From NCBI GenBank assembly GCA_032622095.1, contig CP136067.1:53611899-53675898 (forward strand): a DNA stretch of 64,000 nucleotides, read 5' to 3'. Below are positions 32,776 through 44,787 of this stretch, one piece after another. The position numbers and the translations under genes were made by a program. Origin of the DNA: Siphonodentalium dalli (Eukaryota; Mollusca; Scaphopoda; Gadilida; Siphonodentaliidae). The first letter of the stretch is position 1, and each line of letters starts with the position of its first letter. A model generated the notes under the pieces. The model made no database searches. It was not told the origin of the DNA and saw only the letters and a program-made list of their open reading frames with translations.

Positions 32776-34153
32776 TCACCAATATTCTGAAGGATCAATG
32801 GTTTCAAGATTAGTTAATTTTTCGGAAATGCCCTGATAAAAGATTCTAGATTTTAATTTTGTTTGTTTCTTGTATGCCTTTTTCGCATTCAAAAATCGCA
32901 AAATTAACGATTTGTCATATGGCATTTTCTTCATTTCCCCTATAGCACTTTCCATTTCTTTCTTCAACTGTTTGCACCTATCATCAAACCAAGCTCTCTT
33001 TTTCCTCTTTTTATTTTTGTTAACATTAACTCTCTTCGTCGAAGCATTATTAATTGATGTGAGTATCACACTAAAATCACGCGTCGCCATTTCCGAGCCA
33101 CAAGCATCCGCCGGATATTTGTTTGATCTATATTGATTAATTTTATTTTGAATAATATTTTGAGAGAAGGCTCTCTTCGCCTTACATGCACTCTCCGCAC
33201 ACCATTTCGTTGTAAAGTTAGACTCTTTGTAAATATATTTAAATTTTTTGTTGTTTACAGTGAACAACTTTAATTTCAAATGTATTGAAAGTTGACAATG
33301 GTCGGAAAAGTCAGTTGGAGATTTAATACAGAAGTAAGTAATATCGGATAAATATCGTTCATGTATCAATATATAGTCGACTGTGCTCGCGCCGTTATAA
33401 TTGTAGCTGGTAAAGCTTCCGAGCGAATCTCCAAACTTCCTACCATTTATAATCCGTAATCCAGTCGATTTACACATTGAAAGTAAACATTTTCCAAACG
33501 TATTGCATTCTTTATCTAAGGTTGCTCTGTCCTTCATAGAGTCAAATGTATAGTTTTCGGGAAGAGAAATATAATTGTCCTCGTCGTATGCAACATAATC
33601 TGGCCTCCCTTCTGTTCTTGCATTAAAATCACCTATCACCTCCCAATATAATTAGTTTATCAGATTCTAAGTTTGTTAAATATTGTTCAATATCTGAAAA
33701 AATTAAATCTTTCGTATCATTCGTTTTCCAGTAACTTGAATTTTGAGGCGGTATATATACTGATATAAACATAATATTTGTATCCAAGCCAAATATTTTG
33801 CCATCAAATTCTACGCTTAGTGCGAAATCTTGCACATGATTTATTCCTTTGATAAATTTCTGATATTTAACTCGGCAGAAAAATGCGATACCACCTCTTA
33901 CAGTTTTACCTATACGAGATAGATCAACACAGTGGTATCCCGGTAAATGTATTGATGCAACATCTTTATGCCATGTTTCGGTTATTGTTATGAAATCGTA
34001 TCGATCAAGATGTGCAATGAACTCTTGGTCTTCAATTTTATTTACTAGGCCTTGTGCATTCCACGAAGTATAGCATATATTTTTCACATTGGAAGATTGT
34101 AAATGTATATGAGACGTCATGTTTGCTCTATCTCGATGGATCACCGGAGACAA
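32776..34153 (-). pseudogene. Apurinic-type endonuclease of the minus-strand LINE
   Basis: The N-terminal part reads SWNAQGLVNKI, then ITITETWHKD (catalytic Glu), GYHCVDLSR and RGGIAFFCR. After a frame break it continues IGDFNART, YILIHERYL and SDHCQLSIHL, the classic Asp/Asn and Asp-His motifs. The break falls in GGAGGTGATAGGTGATTTT, where a 7-bp tandem duplication (AGGTGAT) shifts the frame. The rest of the segment is the basic linker (KKRKKRAWFDDRCKQLKKEM) leading to the polymerase. Confidence 0.85.
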
Positions 34154-34834
34154 TTTCGAAAAACTTAATACACCAAAAACTGTTTCTTGTACAATATTGT
34201 TTAAATTTTAGATAAGCTTAAAATTGAAATAATCGATCATCTTAGATGAGATTAGATTTTGAAAGATAAAACGTTTTTCCGTTAGCTTGTTGTCAAAACC
34301 TATTGAATTCAGCATATACGGATTTTATGATTATGCACAAGTCTATGTAATTTGTGTAGCGACATTCACCTATTGTAACGCAATATCAACATGTATATTA
34401 ACAATTTAAAAATTTCCTACTGATGACATCTGAAAATTTAAGAAGTTGATTTGTAAACATAATCAAGTTTTTTTGTAAATCTGAGTCACCACTGACATTC
34501 TGGTGCGAATTATTTGCAGGCATTCTATTAATTGTCTGTCTTCTTATTGGCTGACGTTCGTTGTTGAACATCAATTCGGACCTCGGGCGATAGTCCCGCA
34601 TACCATTCGCATTAACATTCTTTACCATGTGTCCTCTGTCTATCGCATTTCTTCTTGTTACCATACGAAACACACCGTCGTCAGAGCTGTTTCTCCAGTT
34701 TGTGACATATTTAATATTTCGAGCCAATACTCTGACCCCATCAAAGCTCGGGTGCCAATTATAAGATTGCTTCTTATTTCGGATGTTCTAATGTCAACGA
34801 ATCCCGGTGTATTGCCAATTGACAATGTTTTATA

Positions 34835-35375
34835 TGTTACAGTCAGATTGTGAAACCAGTCATTTCGTGAAAATGACTAAAATTTTCCACAGATTGGACA
34901 ACGGGGATCAAGTTTGTTCAGTTCGCGAAGAATTCTTCTTATCATGCTGGAATTAAGAGGAACCCTTATGCTGCAATGTTCGGAACATGTGCCAGAGTTG
35001 GTCTTACTTCAGAAGAGAGTGTCAGACGAGAAGATGTAAATGTTTCAAGGCGAGACTACTCTGTAATAACCGGTGCCACAGCAGTTTGAGCTGCTCGAAC
35101 AAGTGACTCTAATCATTTGAAACTATTTCAATGTATATTTTATGTTTCTATTACATTTATTATTTATTATTATGAATAAAAATTAAATCAAGTCCTAATT
35201 TTATGTTCACAATTGAAGTCCCCGAACCAAAAATAGTATTCAGTCATTTCGTGAAATGTCTGACCACTAATTTCAGTCATTTCATGAAATAACTGGAAAT
35301 TTCAGTCATTTCACGAAGTGACTGGCCCTCACAGTGGTTTCACGAAATGACTGGTTTTACAATCTGACTGTAACA
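34835..35375 (+). mobile_element. Ginger-like TIR element with integrase relic
   Basis: The ends are TGTTACAGTCAGATTGTGAA and its inverse near 35375, continuing through CCAGTCATTTCGTGAA. The 4-bp TATA is present on both sides (34831-34834 and 35376-35379). TGTNR ends with 4-bp duplications are, as I recall, the signature of Ginger elements, which carry a retrovirus-like integrase. The interior encodes the tail of such an integrase (next entry), so assignment rests on two independent signs. Length 541 bp, clearly a deletion derivative. Confidence 0.65.
34894..35089 (+). pseudogene. C-terminal fragment of a transposon integrase (KRBA2/SCAND3-like)
   Basis: The frame reads WTTGIKFVQFAKNSSYHAGI, then KRNPYAAMFGTCARVGLTSE, and ends at TGA. 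The pattern KN..H.GI.R.PY.A.FG...GLTS follows the DDE catalytic core in integrases domesticated as KRBA2 and SCAND3 and in related transposons. The catalytic core itself is missing. Confidence 0.65.
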
Positions 35376-35379
35376 TATA

Positions 35380-36739
35380 TAGCATCAACAGAAACAAAAA
35401 TCAAAATGTTTGCATGGGGCGTACAATCATTGAATCCATATCGTTTTCTATTACTTTCGTGTCTTTGTGTTTATATATAGTTCTTCAGTTCTGGAGGAAA
35501 TAAAATATCTATCTTTATATCGATCTACACGTTCATATCTATCTCTCAGTCTCAACATTTGTTACAAATTGAGAAGAACTCGCCAATAGTGTATCACTGA
35601 TCAAGTTGCACTGGGTTGAATTGTCATTCCGCATTATGTATGGCGCTCATAAAATATTCTCTTACGAAACCAACGATATGTTTATGGAGACGATTGATAA
35701 TTAATCGAATGTTATCTCTTGGGATCGATGTCAAGACGAATTCTTATGTATTCATGAGGGCGAACAGGAATGATCGCCATAACGAGGCTGATATGTCAGA
35801 GCAGTCAAATCATCATTCTTTCGAACATCGCGTGTTTTAATTAGGGTTTGTTTTGTGAAATAAATTATGAATGAAATATTGTTGCAATGCGTACCCATCC
35901 TATGATACTCGTCACCGCCCTCGATGCTAACAAAGGCTTATCTATTCTGTTTTATGTCCGGACATAGTCACTAATCTTTACCTATACGATTATTACATGC
36001 CAAATAACAATGTTTTATATTATGACGGCAGCACTGCAATGTACACTTTACGTCGAAGTGGTATATCTTATGTTGATACATTGGAAGAACGCCATTAGCC
36101 AAGCAGGGATATCGTTATGATCAACGCAGGATGACGTGATACAAGACGAGATAACTCACATGTGTGTCTACAATCGACACCAAACTGGAAGAGGCCAGTA
36201 ATAATCTGGTCACAAAAAATCGAGTCCTCATCAATAGAACGTGATAACATAATGTAACACATTTGTGGAAATTGTTTTGAGGGAGGCTTACAATTGTTCT
36301 TTGAAGATGAATTATCCGAATTAACGCTCCCAAATTACTATTTCTTTGGCTTCGGGGGTAAAAAATATCTAATTCGAGTCGAGGAACCCACCCGTCAAAG
36401 CTCAGAGTGATCAGAATTTTGATGTTTGTTATTTCTCGAGATGTGCAATTATTTGTGGCCCAGAAACCAGTCGTCCAACCATCGGTCTCGGATATAATTG
36501 TGGATGAAGAATGGATAACTCTAAAATCAAGTGGTAATACGGCCAAATTTCGTGATACTCAAGTGATAATACGGCCATATTTCGTTGAACAAAATGTTGA
36601 CAAATAACACGTTTTGGGAAATTTGACACCATAGTTGACAGTGGTTAGCATTATTTTGTTGCATTAATCGATTCTGATAACTAAAGCGTATTTTGAAGAA
36701 ATGTTGCTGTTGTTGAATCTTGATGATGTGGGGACCGTC
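35380..36739. other. No gene recognised
   Basis: AT-rich sequence. A degenerate repeat of about 50 bp (AAGTGGTAATACGGCCAAAT / AAGTGATAATACGGCCATAT) is at 36528-36580. A short stretch (ATCCGAATTAACG... to CCACCCGTCA, 36312-36394) also matches 17921-18007. Nothing codes convincingly. Confidence 0.4.
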
Positions 36740-37015
36740 TGATCGGATTGCGTACCTTTAACTTCTCAGTGGAGTCGTGTATATGCAAGTCTGGAGTGTA
36801 CAAATGGCATGTGTGTGGCGAATATGGGAGTGATAAGGGAGTGACCGTATGGCCAATGGCGAGGTGGTATACAGGGTATACTGATATGGCCATTGGTGGG
36901 GTGGATACGTATACACCTGGAGTGTCTACATGGTCATGAGTTGGGTGTATGACTTGTATGTGTATATATCGGGTGGCTATATGGTCATGGGTGTGGCCAA
37001 TAGTATACGTCATTA
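36740..37015 (+). repeat. Satellite, left part (45-bp subunits)
   Basis: Units like GTGACCGTATGGCCAATGG, GGCTATATGGTCATGGGTGT and GGTGGATACGTATACACC repeat at about 45-bp spacing. They are homologous to the array at 39401-40900. A LINE 3' end now separates the two parts. Confidence 0.7.
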
Positions 37016-37059
37016 TCAATGAAGACGCCCCTTTGTATCTGACATATCTCCTACCAGCA

Positions 37060-37616
37060 CGCTCCAGAGAACGATCGTAATATAACTTTAAATTTCCAAA
37101 TAAATTGTATTCCTATTTCGCTAATACTGAACATTTTAAACAGTCATTTCTCCCATCCGTTGTTCTGGAATGTATCAAATTACCTGTGTATATAATCAAT
37201 GCAACCTCCATTTCAGATTTCAAAGCCAATATAGGGATTATAGACCCAATAACTACCCCCCCCCCCTCTTATTTTTATACAGGAAAAAGGAAAATTAATA
37301 CAATACACTGTAAAATCCGGAATCATTGTAGTGATCTCCGTTCGGATTGTTTGATAATCACATATCCGATTCGCCTATATGCCCCTGTAACTTAGACATT
37401 GAAGACGCCAATCACTATTTTCATGTATGCCCTTTATTTATGAATCAGAGAATTGACTTCTATCGAAATCTAAGTATTAATGGCTTTCAATCATTAAAAG
37501 CAAAAATTTCTTCTAATGGGGTTAAAGGTATATCAAACCACAAGAACACTACTCTTTTTCGCATTACCCAATCTTTCATAGCTAATACAAAGCGTTTTGA
37601 ACAATCCCATGTATGA
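37060..37616 (+). pseudogene. C-terminal ORF2 fragment of a LINE
   Basis: Conceptual translation in two frames gives NTEHFKQSFLPSVVLECIKL, the SFxP..EWN.LP motif region; then ISDFKANIG, INTIHCKIRNHCSDL and, after a frameshift near 37365, CPCNLDIEDANHYFHVCPLF. It ends TLFRITQSFIANTKRF. The same pattern (HxRxRxxCS...CxC......HYxxxC...R...F..vQ.yI..TKRF) occurs at 48780-49106 and 55790-56100. Confidence 0.75.
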
Positions 37617-37627
37617 TATCATTGTTA

Positions 37628-39154
37628 GGTGACGTTTACACATAGCCGGTGAAGCCGTTACCCGGCGAACCCATTAGCCGGCGAAGGTTGGGTAGAGTGT
37701 TTACACATCGCCGGCGAAGATAAGCATATATTCATGTGTCTCCGTTACTTGTTAATAGTTTTCGCTTTAGTTCTCACTGAACTGCAATATGATATTGCTG
37801 TACACATGTAGACATCTAGCCGCTTCGTGTTAGAGATATGGTTGGGCAGTATAGTGAAGTGAAACTTTTTAGAAATGGAAATGCCGAAATTATTAATATC
37901 CAACTCAAACTTTCAGGTAATTATTGGTAATTTTATAGATATTTAAACAACATTGTTAATGGTTTGTTTGGGTTCATAGACAGCCTGTGAAGTGAGTGTC
38001 GCACCAAAAGCATGGTCATTGTCAGTTTTGATATCCGTTCGTCGCATACATCTACAAATTGGTGTCTAATCACTCGGATTGGATTTTATATTATATAAAT
38101 TATATAAGTTTCAACAATGCGAATCAAATGTGACACATTTTCCGTTTGCATATTATACAATAAAATATGTTTTTCATTTTACTCGGGCGTTCACCATGTC
38201 CATGTATATAGGGCCGTGGCGATGGGGGTGTCTCATCCCAACTTTAATCAAAATATTCAAAAGCTGTTCTCGTAGTTTTATTTTCAACAATTTGTTATTG
38301 GTGATTTCTTTAGGCAACATTTGCTTATTTTTTGGCCAAATTTTTGGACTGAAATGGCCATCAGTTGGAAATGGTCCAACCTTAGAGGTGCGTCAAGTTT
38401 GGAAAATGTCCAACAATTGGAAATCTTAAGGCTGGATGCTAGGATTTTGCAATTTTCAGGGTTCAGATTAAAACAATTTCTCACACCTGGCTATAACCAC
38501 GGTCGGTCGATAAATTCCAAAGATGAACAGTCCCACACCTCCAAATCAGGCCCTCTAGACCCGTCCCTGTGTAAATATGTCCACGGCGCACTCAGATTTA
38601 GATTATTGAACTAATTGTCCATTAAGTTTGAATCCATAGAAACGTGCCATCCCATTTCTTCCACATATATATGGACATACATGTACATGAATTAATTACC
38701 TCGGATGCGCAACAAATGTACCATGCACATACAGAGTACGTGTACCATCATCAGTCAGTATTTATAATAATAGCCAATTATAACCAAGGTGCGTGACCAC
38801 CGACGGACAGCTGATTAGAGACAATCAAACTGGCACACTGACCAATATATACACAGGTGAAAAGCGGACTGGTCTATCAGCGATTGCACAATAATATTGT
38901 TCGAGTTAATTGTTGAAAGGAAATCACCCATGACGGCATGACCCCAGATAAACATCTAACTTAACAGCAGAGCGAATTAGAATCCATACGACAATCAGGT
39001 GCTTGTACTAAATCATTTTATCCAAAAGTTGAAAACCGTATAGCTGAGTATCCGGATAGCCGTAATTCTTATCCGGCGAAGTATAAACACTCTATTGTTA
39101 TCGCTGCCGGCTAAAGCGAATGCGATCTTCGCCGGGTAATGTATAAACACCCCC
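37628..39154. mobile_element. Harbinger-like non-autonomous element, 1.5 kb
   Basis: The ends are GGTGACGTTTACACATAGCC and, inverted, GGGGGTGTTTATACATTACC, followed by CGGCGAAG motifs in both arms. It is flanked by TTA (37625-37627 and 39155-39157). PIF/Harbinger elements duplicate TWA, and GG-GTTT-like ends are common among them. Subterminal CCGGCGAAG repeats occur on both sides. No transposase frame is visible in the 1,527 bp. Confidence 0.65.
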
Positions 39155-39400
39155 TTAGTCTCGCCACTCATCTTTCAAACTCACTGAACTCTAGGCTTTT
39201 TTCATAACCGAGATTGGCCGACATCCGCAGCACACACACTCTGCACTACTATTTATAAACACTATGCTACATCTGCTATGTATTTTGATGTATGTTCCAT
39301 GATTGTGTCAGGAGAGGGGCAACTTATAAGTTTTGTAACTTGTGCCCCGATCCTTATGTATATTATCTTTATAGATACATTAAAATATGTTTAAAGTAAA

Positions 39401-39925
39401 GTGACCGTATGGTCTATGGTGAGTTGGATTGCAGGGTATCGGTATGTTCTGAAGGCTGCATGGCCATTGGTGAGGTGTATATGTATACATGGGGTGACTC
39501 TATAGGCATGGATGGGGTGTATATGTATATCTTTAGTGGCTATATGATCATGGGTGTGGCCAATAGGTATACGTCTTGGAGTGACCATATGGTCTATGGT
39601 GAGGTGGATTGCAGGGTATCGGTATGTTCTGAAGGCTGCATGGCCATTGGTGAGGTGTATATGTATACATGGAGTGACTCTATAGGCATGGATGGGGTGT
39701 ATATGTATATCTTTAGTGGCTATATGATCATGGGTGTGGCCAATAGGTATACGTCTTGGAGTGACCATATGGTCTATGGTGAGGTGGATTGCAGGGTATC
39801 GGTATGTTCTGAAGGCTGCATAGTCATTGGTGAGGTGTATATGTATACATGGAGTGACTCTATAAGCATGTGTGGTGTGTATATGTATATCTTTAGTGGC
39901 TATATGATCATGGGTGTGGCCAATA
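39401..39925 (+). repeat. Satellite: three 180-bp higher-order units
   Basis: Copies start at 39401, 39581 and 39761 with GTGACC(A/G)TATGGTCTATGG; the second is almost identical to the first, the third slightly diverged and cut at 39925. Each 180-bp unit contains four ~45-bp subunits of the form AGTGACTCTAT..CATGG followed by GGTGTATATGTATA. The open frames on both strands result from the period being divisible by three. Confidence 0.85.
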
Positions 39926-40110
39926 TGTGTTTATCACATAATTTGGCCATAAAAGCAGTTTCATAATTATCGGTAATAGACACGTTTAATATCAGCGCGT
40001 GCGATGACGTCACGGCGTTCTTCAAATAACTTGCGATCGCTGTAGTTTATGATTGTTGTTTTCGATGAATATTTCGCGTTGCTTCGGGTTTATTTGATCA
40101 TGTGATAAAA

Positions 40111-40256
40111 GGTATCTCACACTCGTCCTATTTTATACGTAATTTATCAACCTCGTCCTCTAGATTATATTTGAGCCTCGGTAAACCTCGGCTCAAATCG
40201 AATTTAGTGAACTCGGTTGATAAATTCCGTATAAAATAGAAACTCATGTGAGATCC
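40111..40256. mobile_element. Hairpin MITE in the satellite
   Basis: GGTATCTCACACTCGTCCTA and TTTTATACGTAATTTATCAA in the left arm pair with TTGATAAATTCCGTATAAAA and CTCATGTGAGATCC in the right. A second small palindrome (GAGCCTCGGTAAACCTCGGCTC) forms the loop. It interrupts the satellite together with unassigned sequence from 39926. Confidence 0.65.
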
Positions 40257-40259
40257 TCT

Positions 40260-40905
40260 ATATATGAAGTGACTGTATGGCAAATGGTGATGTGAATTGG
40301 TAAACAATGATATGACCATGATATGAATTGGTAAACAAGGATATGACCATGAATGTGGTTATGAGTATTCAGTCGGTGGCTGGATAGTCATGAGTGAGGT
40401 GTATATGCAAGCCTGGGGTGTATGAATGGCCGTGTGTGTGGGGGTATTGGCATATTTAGAACGGCTATATGGCCATTGGTGATGTGTATATGTATACTTG
40501 GAGTGACTCTATTGTTATGGGTGTGGTGCATATGTATATATTGAGTGGCTACATGGCCATGGGTTGGGCAAACAATATATACAGGTAGTGATTGTATGGC
40601 CAATGGTGAGACGAATGTGCATACAAGAAGTAAATGTTGTCACGAATGTGGTGTATAGAGTGATTATACGATCATGGGTGAGGTGTAGAAGTATACCCGA
40701 TGTACATACATGGTGACTCATGACTGTATAGTCAAGTGTGTGTGATGTACGAGTATACCCAAGTATGGCTGTATGGTCATGGGTGAAGTGTATGTGTGAA
40801 AAGTGACTGGCTACATGGTCATTTGTGTGGTGTTTATGTATACATGGAGCGAGTGTATCACCATGGGTGGGTTGTACAGGTGTACATTTGGGTGGATATC
40901 GCTTC
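40260..40905 (+). repeat. Satellite, right part: diverged 45-bp subunits
   Basis: Motifs GTGACTGTATGGCAAATGGT, GGCTATATGGCCATTGGTGA and GGTGTATATGTATACTTGGA continue at about 45-bp spacing without the 180-bp regularity, so homogenisation faded toward this edge. Confidence 0.7.
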
Positions 40906-43900
40906 CTAGAATATCTCAGGGATGTGTTAATCGATATAGAGGTAATGTCAGAGAGTTCTAACTTCTACGTCTTGATGTTGGTTTATATGCACAATGGGGG
41001 AAATGTTTTTCCTGACATTCGTCAATCAATTTCGATGCCAATGAGCCAGACTTTTGATGCTATTGAGCCAGAGTATCCACATAATGTGGCCCGTTTCAAA
41101 GTTCTGTCCATTTCCGTACAAAAACATGGTCAGAATTCCGAAAGATGATTTTGGCAAAAGACCATACTGCGCCCTTTTTAATGAATTAGTCATGCCGCAT
41201 AAGGTACATGGAAAACCAGAATAGAAAATGTAGTTGTCAATTGATTAAGTAACATGGTTAATACAAAGTGAGTCACAATGTGAATAATGTTCGGGATATA
41301 TCTGAAAAATCTACTTTTTAAAATCATGTTTGGATGCCATTTTGTAAACCATCTTGAGTAATTTTTACCGATTTTGGTGTCAAGTTTGTGATAGAAAAAG
41401 TCCAATAATTCTGGTAATGCCAGTGTTTGAAATAGCAAAAATTAACTAAGGTGCATCATAAACTTGTATGCAGTTGCATGGCACGGTGGGGCAATATTTA
41501 CAATTTTCCATATTTTGGTCGCCATTTTGAGCTAAAGAGACAATTTTTGTACCATTGTGTTGGAATATTCATAAGAATTGGAATTCCTCACTTAGATTGC
41601 ACAGTTCTTCCCATTGCTTGACGAAATATGTGATTTTTTGGTGAAATTTATACCGCGTTCTGTAAAATCAAATTTTTGAACTGTGTGTATTGTCTCAACT
41701 AGTTCGAAGTATATATTTTTCGCCAGGCAGAGCCTCGCGAAAAATCATACTTCTAACTACTAACAAACGTATCGCTTCTCATCGGGGAAGCCATTGCTAT
41801 GGTACAGGAACACCCCTAGGCAAGGAACCTTAATATCATACTCACACGCACCCTCCCATTTCACTCCCCCCCCCCTTCAAGCTTTTTTTGTTTTTGTTGC
41901 AAACATTCGATAGAGAAAGCTATAATGTGGCTGTCAGAAAACGAACGCAAAAATGGTTATAAAATGCATTTTACTTCTCGTGTAGTTAGCGTTCTGGAAG
42001 GTTTTGTATGCTGGCACCATATGGATTTCTGTGACGACATGACCTGCAAATTATACAAATTTGCCAGTGTGTGAAGGCTATTTATGGGTTGGTTTAGATT
42101 GTCAGACTCTAGAACTCTAAAAAGAGAGTTTCACCACGATTTTACATTTGTCAGGCAAGAAAACGTGAAATAAAAACTCTGATAAAACGCGTTCACGCTT
42201 TCGCTGCACAAGAAAAAAACCTGCATATTTTAAAGAGCGTTTATATTATGCTGTTTCGTGCTAGTTCTCGTAATATTATTTTGTATTGCCAATGTGATGC
42301 AAGTAATTTAAATTTTCCATCTGCCTGCTGAATGGAAATTTGGCATATAGCAGAACTTATATGGTAAATGTGGTGAATAACCCGATGTGGGATCTTTAAT
42401 TGATATAACAAAAAAAGTACTCACCTCCATATTCCAAAATTCAATTGACTACACGGTCGAATCACCAGTTTCCAGTTGACGAGGATATCACACGAAGTAG
42501 ATATCGTCTCAATGCGTACGCATTCAAAGAGAAAGTTGATTCTGCCAATCCAATTAGTGATGACGCGCTTGTCCAACTGTGAACATCCAACACACCCGTA
42601 TTTTGTTGTGGTTACGATCGACTTAACCGGGATGGAATATCGGACAGCCAATAACCGTGGCGTTTCAATGACAAGCAACCTTTCTTTAATCTTTATTTCG
42701 AATATTAAATCAAGCTAGGAATCGATCCGGACAACCGATTGGAGTGCTGCTGCGCAAGTCATGCTACCAATCAGCTTTATGTTAATGTAATCGCATACAT
42801 AAAACATATATATCTGATTACGTTGCGCTCTCTTACACACAACCCAATGTCCATAAAACCGTTGTTCGTCCGCTTGTTGTGTGTTCGAGACAGCAGTGAA
42901 AAAAACTGTTTGCTGTTGTTCCGATCATCCTGGTGCCAGTACTATACAAACCTTTTGCATGCGTAAATTACAAGATAGTAAAACATCGAGTACTATATAT
43001 ATATCGTCAATCATGCACGTTCTTATGATGTGAAATTTATTAAACTGGCTAAACTCAACATTGATTGTCATGCATTGTGTGTTTTTTATAAACTAAATTC
43101 ACGGTTAGTAATCACGTGGTTTCGAGGTTCGTGAGTTCCACACACTCAAAATGGTCGAGGCGAGCACAAACGTGCACAAACATAATATAGCATGCATCAG
43201 ATCGCCCATGAACTATTTTACAAGATTTAATCACGTATATTTTGAAAGTGTTATAAATGTAATGTATATATTCATCACACAATTAGCCCCTAAATCCGGC
43301 CTCATATCTTTGGAAAGACACACGTGTATTACCGGCACGCGCAGTAACCTAAGAGCTTAGAGCAATTATATCGATGACAATCCCGGATTTAGTATGGTGT
43401 TTAGTATAGTATTTAGTATTATGTCAATTAGAATATAATTATGATATTCAATTTGTGTTGGGTTATTTAGTGTTGACTGTGAGATAAACATGGATGATAA
43501 GGGTGGTTGAAAAAAAATTGTCAACACGAAAAGACACATTTAAAATGGAATAGTGTTTTCTTGAAGGTGTCTTTACTTCCTCTCTGGGTGTGATAATGCA
43601 TATGCTATTTTGGGATCAATCAAATGAAAAATGCTGCATATATAGAGAACGCCAAATGACAAATTTACAGAAAAAAAATCAAGCCTAGAAGGCTGCGGGC
43701 GGCCACCATTTTCATCGAAAATGGTTCAGCTTCAGTCTATAGGTCATCAAGATAATGCATGTGATATTTACGAATTATGCACTCAGCTGAGAGATATAGG
43801 CGTTGCTCATAAATGACGGCTGCAGTTCCAATGAAATCAAATGTAGAAATCCAAGATTGCTAATGGCGGTCATATTTTTGAAACAATAAATCAGATTAAT

Positions 43901-44787
43901 CGGATGAAAGATGTGATGTCCAGAGGTGATGTTAACTGGTCGGAAGTGTCCAACAATTAAAACTTGCTGTATATGTTGGAAGAGTTCTTCAACCCGAGGG
44001 GAGGGGTGAGAATGAAACTTGGAAATTTCGGTCTGGTTCAAGGGGCATGCAGTTAAGAGACCAGCCATGAGAACATGGGCGTGGCGACATGACAGTTGTG
44101 GTGCCTCACCCAACCCCAACTTTGGCCAAAATGTTCAACATTTGGAAATTCATGCCTTAACATTCCATTTCATTGGAAATTGAAATAAATATTAGGTTGA
44201 ATTGTTCCGAGAGTTTGATATTTCAACCATGCAGTATATAGTGTGAAATTAGTAGTTTTTAGACAAGAATCGAATGTTTACCTACCTTGGATGGGCGCTT
44301 CAGAAGGGGTGAAGTTTGAAATTTCAAGTTGGGTACCAACAATAGAGACCCTCTATGGTCACGCCCCTTCATGTTATACATTGCTTCAGTATTCTTCGAT
44401 GCATGTTAATACTTCAGATTGTTTTCCTCGAGAAAATCGCGTGGACACAGCAGTTTGAATGCGTTCTGGACAAATCTAAACATCCAAAATGCTAACCTAT
44501 GTTAAAAATATACATTGCATGCATATGTGCCATGTAACCACTAACACGTATATCCATGTCCAATTGCGTGCTGACTGGAACCAGATGCGTGTGGGGTGTG
44601 TGGGAGCACGAATTTGGTCAAAATCAATTTTGAGTCTAAGTGTTCTTAGTCCAGCGGTGGCCTCGAAAATGGGGAAACTGAGTTCAAATTCGAGTGGGAG
44701 AGCACGAATTTTTCATGCGAATATCAAACGAATGTCTTAAGCCGAACGCTTAAATAACTTCACGCATCTCATGGTATTGTGTTTTAA
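40906..44787. other. Non-coding stretch; possible promoter/first exon near 42.4-42.75 kb
   Basis: No gene could be assembled. A hairpin is at 41700-41760 (GTTCGAAGTATATATTTTTC / GAAAAATCATACTTCTAAC). On the minus strand, sequence with several CCAAT/ATTGG motifs (42550-42770) leads to TATGGAG followed by a good donor GTGAGTAC (exon end 42425), which could be a first exon ending in ATG GAG. No downstream exon was found. Confidence 0.3.

Larger units (their letters stand above)
30504..34727 (-). mobile_element. Non-LTR retrotransposon, minus strand, frame-broken
   Basis: In transcription order: a probable ORF1 tail (34727-34398), the endonuclease (34153-32776, in two frames), reverse transcriptase (32637-31432) and a C-terminal domain (31339-30818). 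A ~300-bp 3' UTR then ends in AATAAATATTCTATTCTATT with ATTCT repeats. It is truncated at the 5' end or decayed, with several frameshifts and stops. The clade was not determined; the tail repeat argues against L1 and for a CR1/L2/RTE-like group. Confidence 0.8.
37016..39399 (+). mobile_element. LINE 3' end inserted in the satellite
   Basis: The insert begins right after satellite sequence (TAGTATACGTC) and ends just before it resumes at 39401. It holds the C-terminal coding part (to 37616), a Harbinger-like insertion (37628-39154) in the 3' UTR, and then a 3' UTR with a strong hairpin (GGGGCAACTTATAAG / CTTGTGCCCC region near 39316-39350). It is a 5'-truncated retrotransposon copy, CR1/L2/Rex-like judged by its C-terminal domain. 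Confidence 0.65.

Noticed and set aside
39409-39966. 185-aa frame on plus and 125-aa frame on minus over the 180-bp satellite
   Set aside because: The frames follow the tandem repeat and do not continue outside it.
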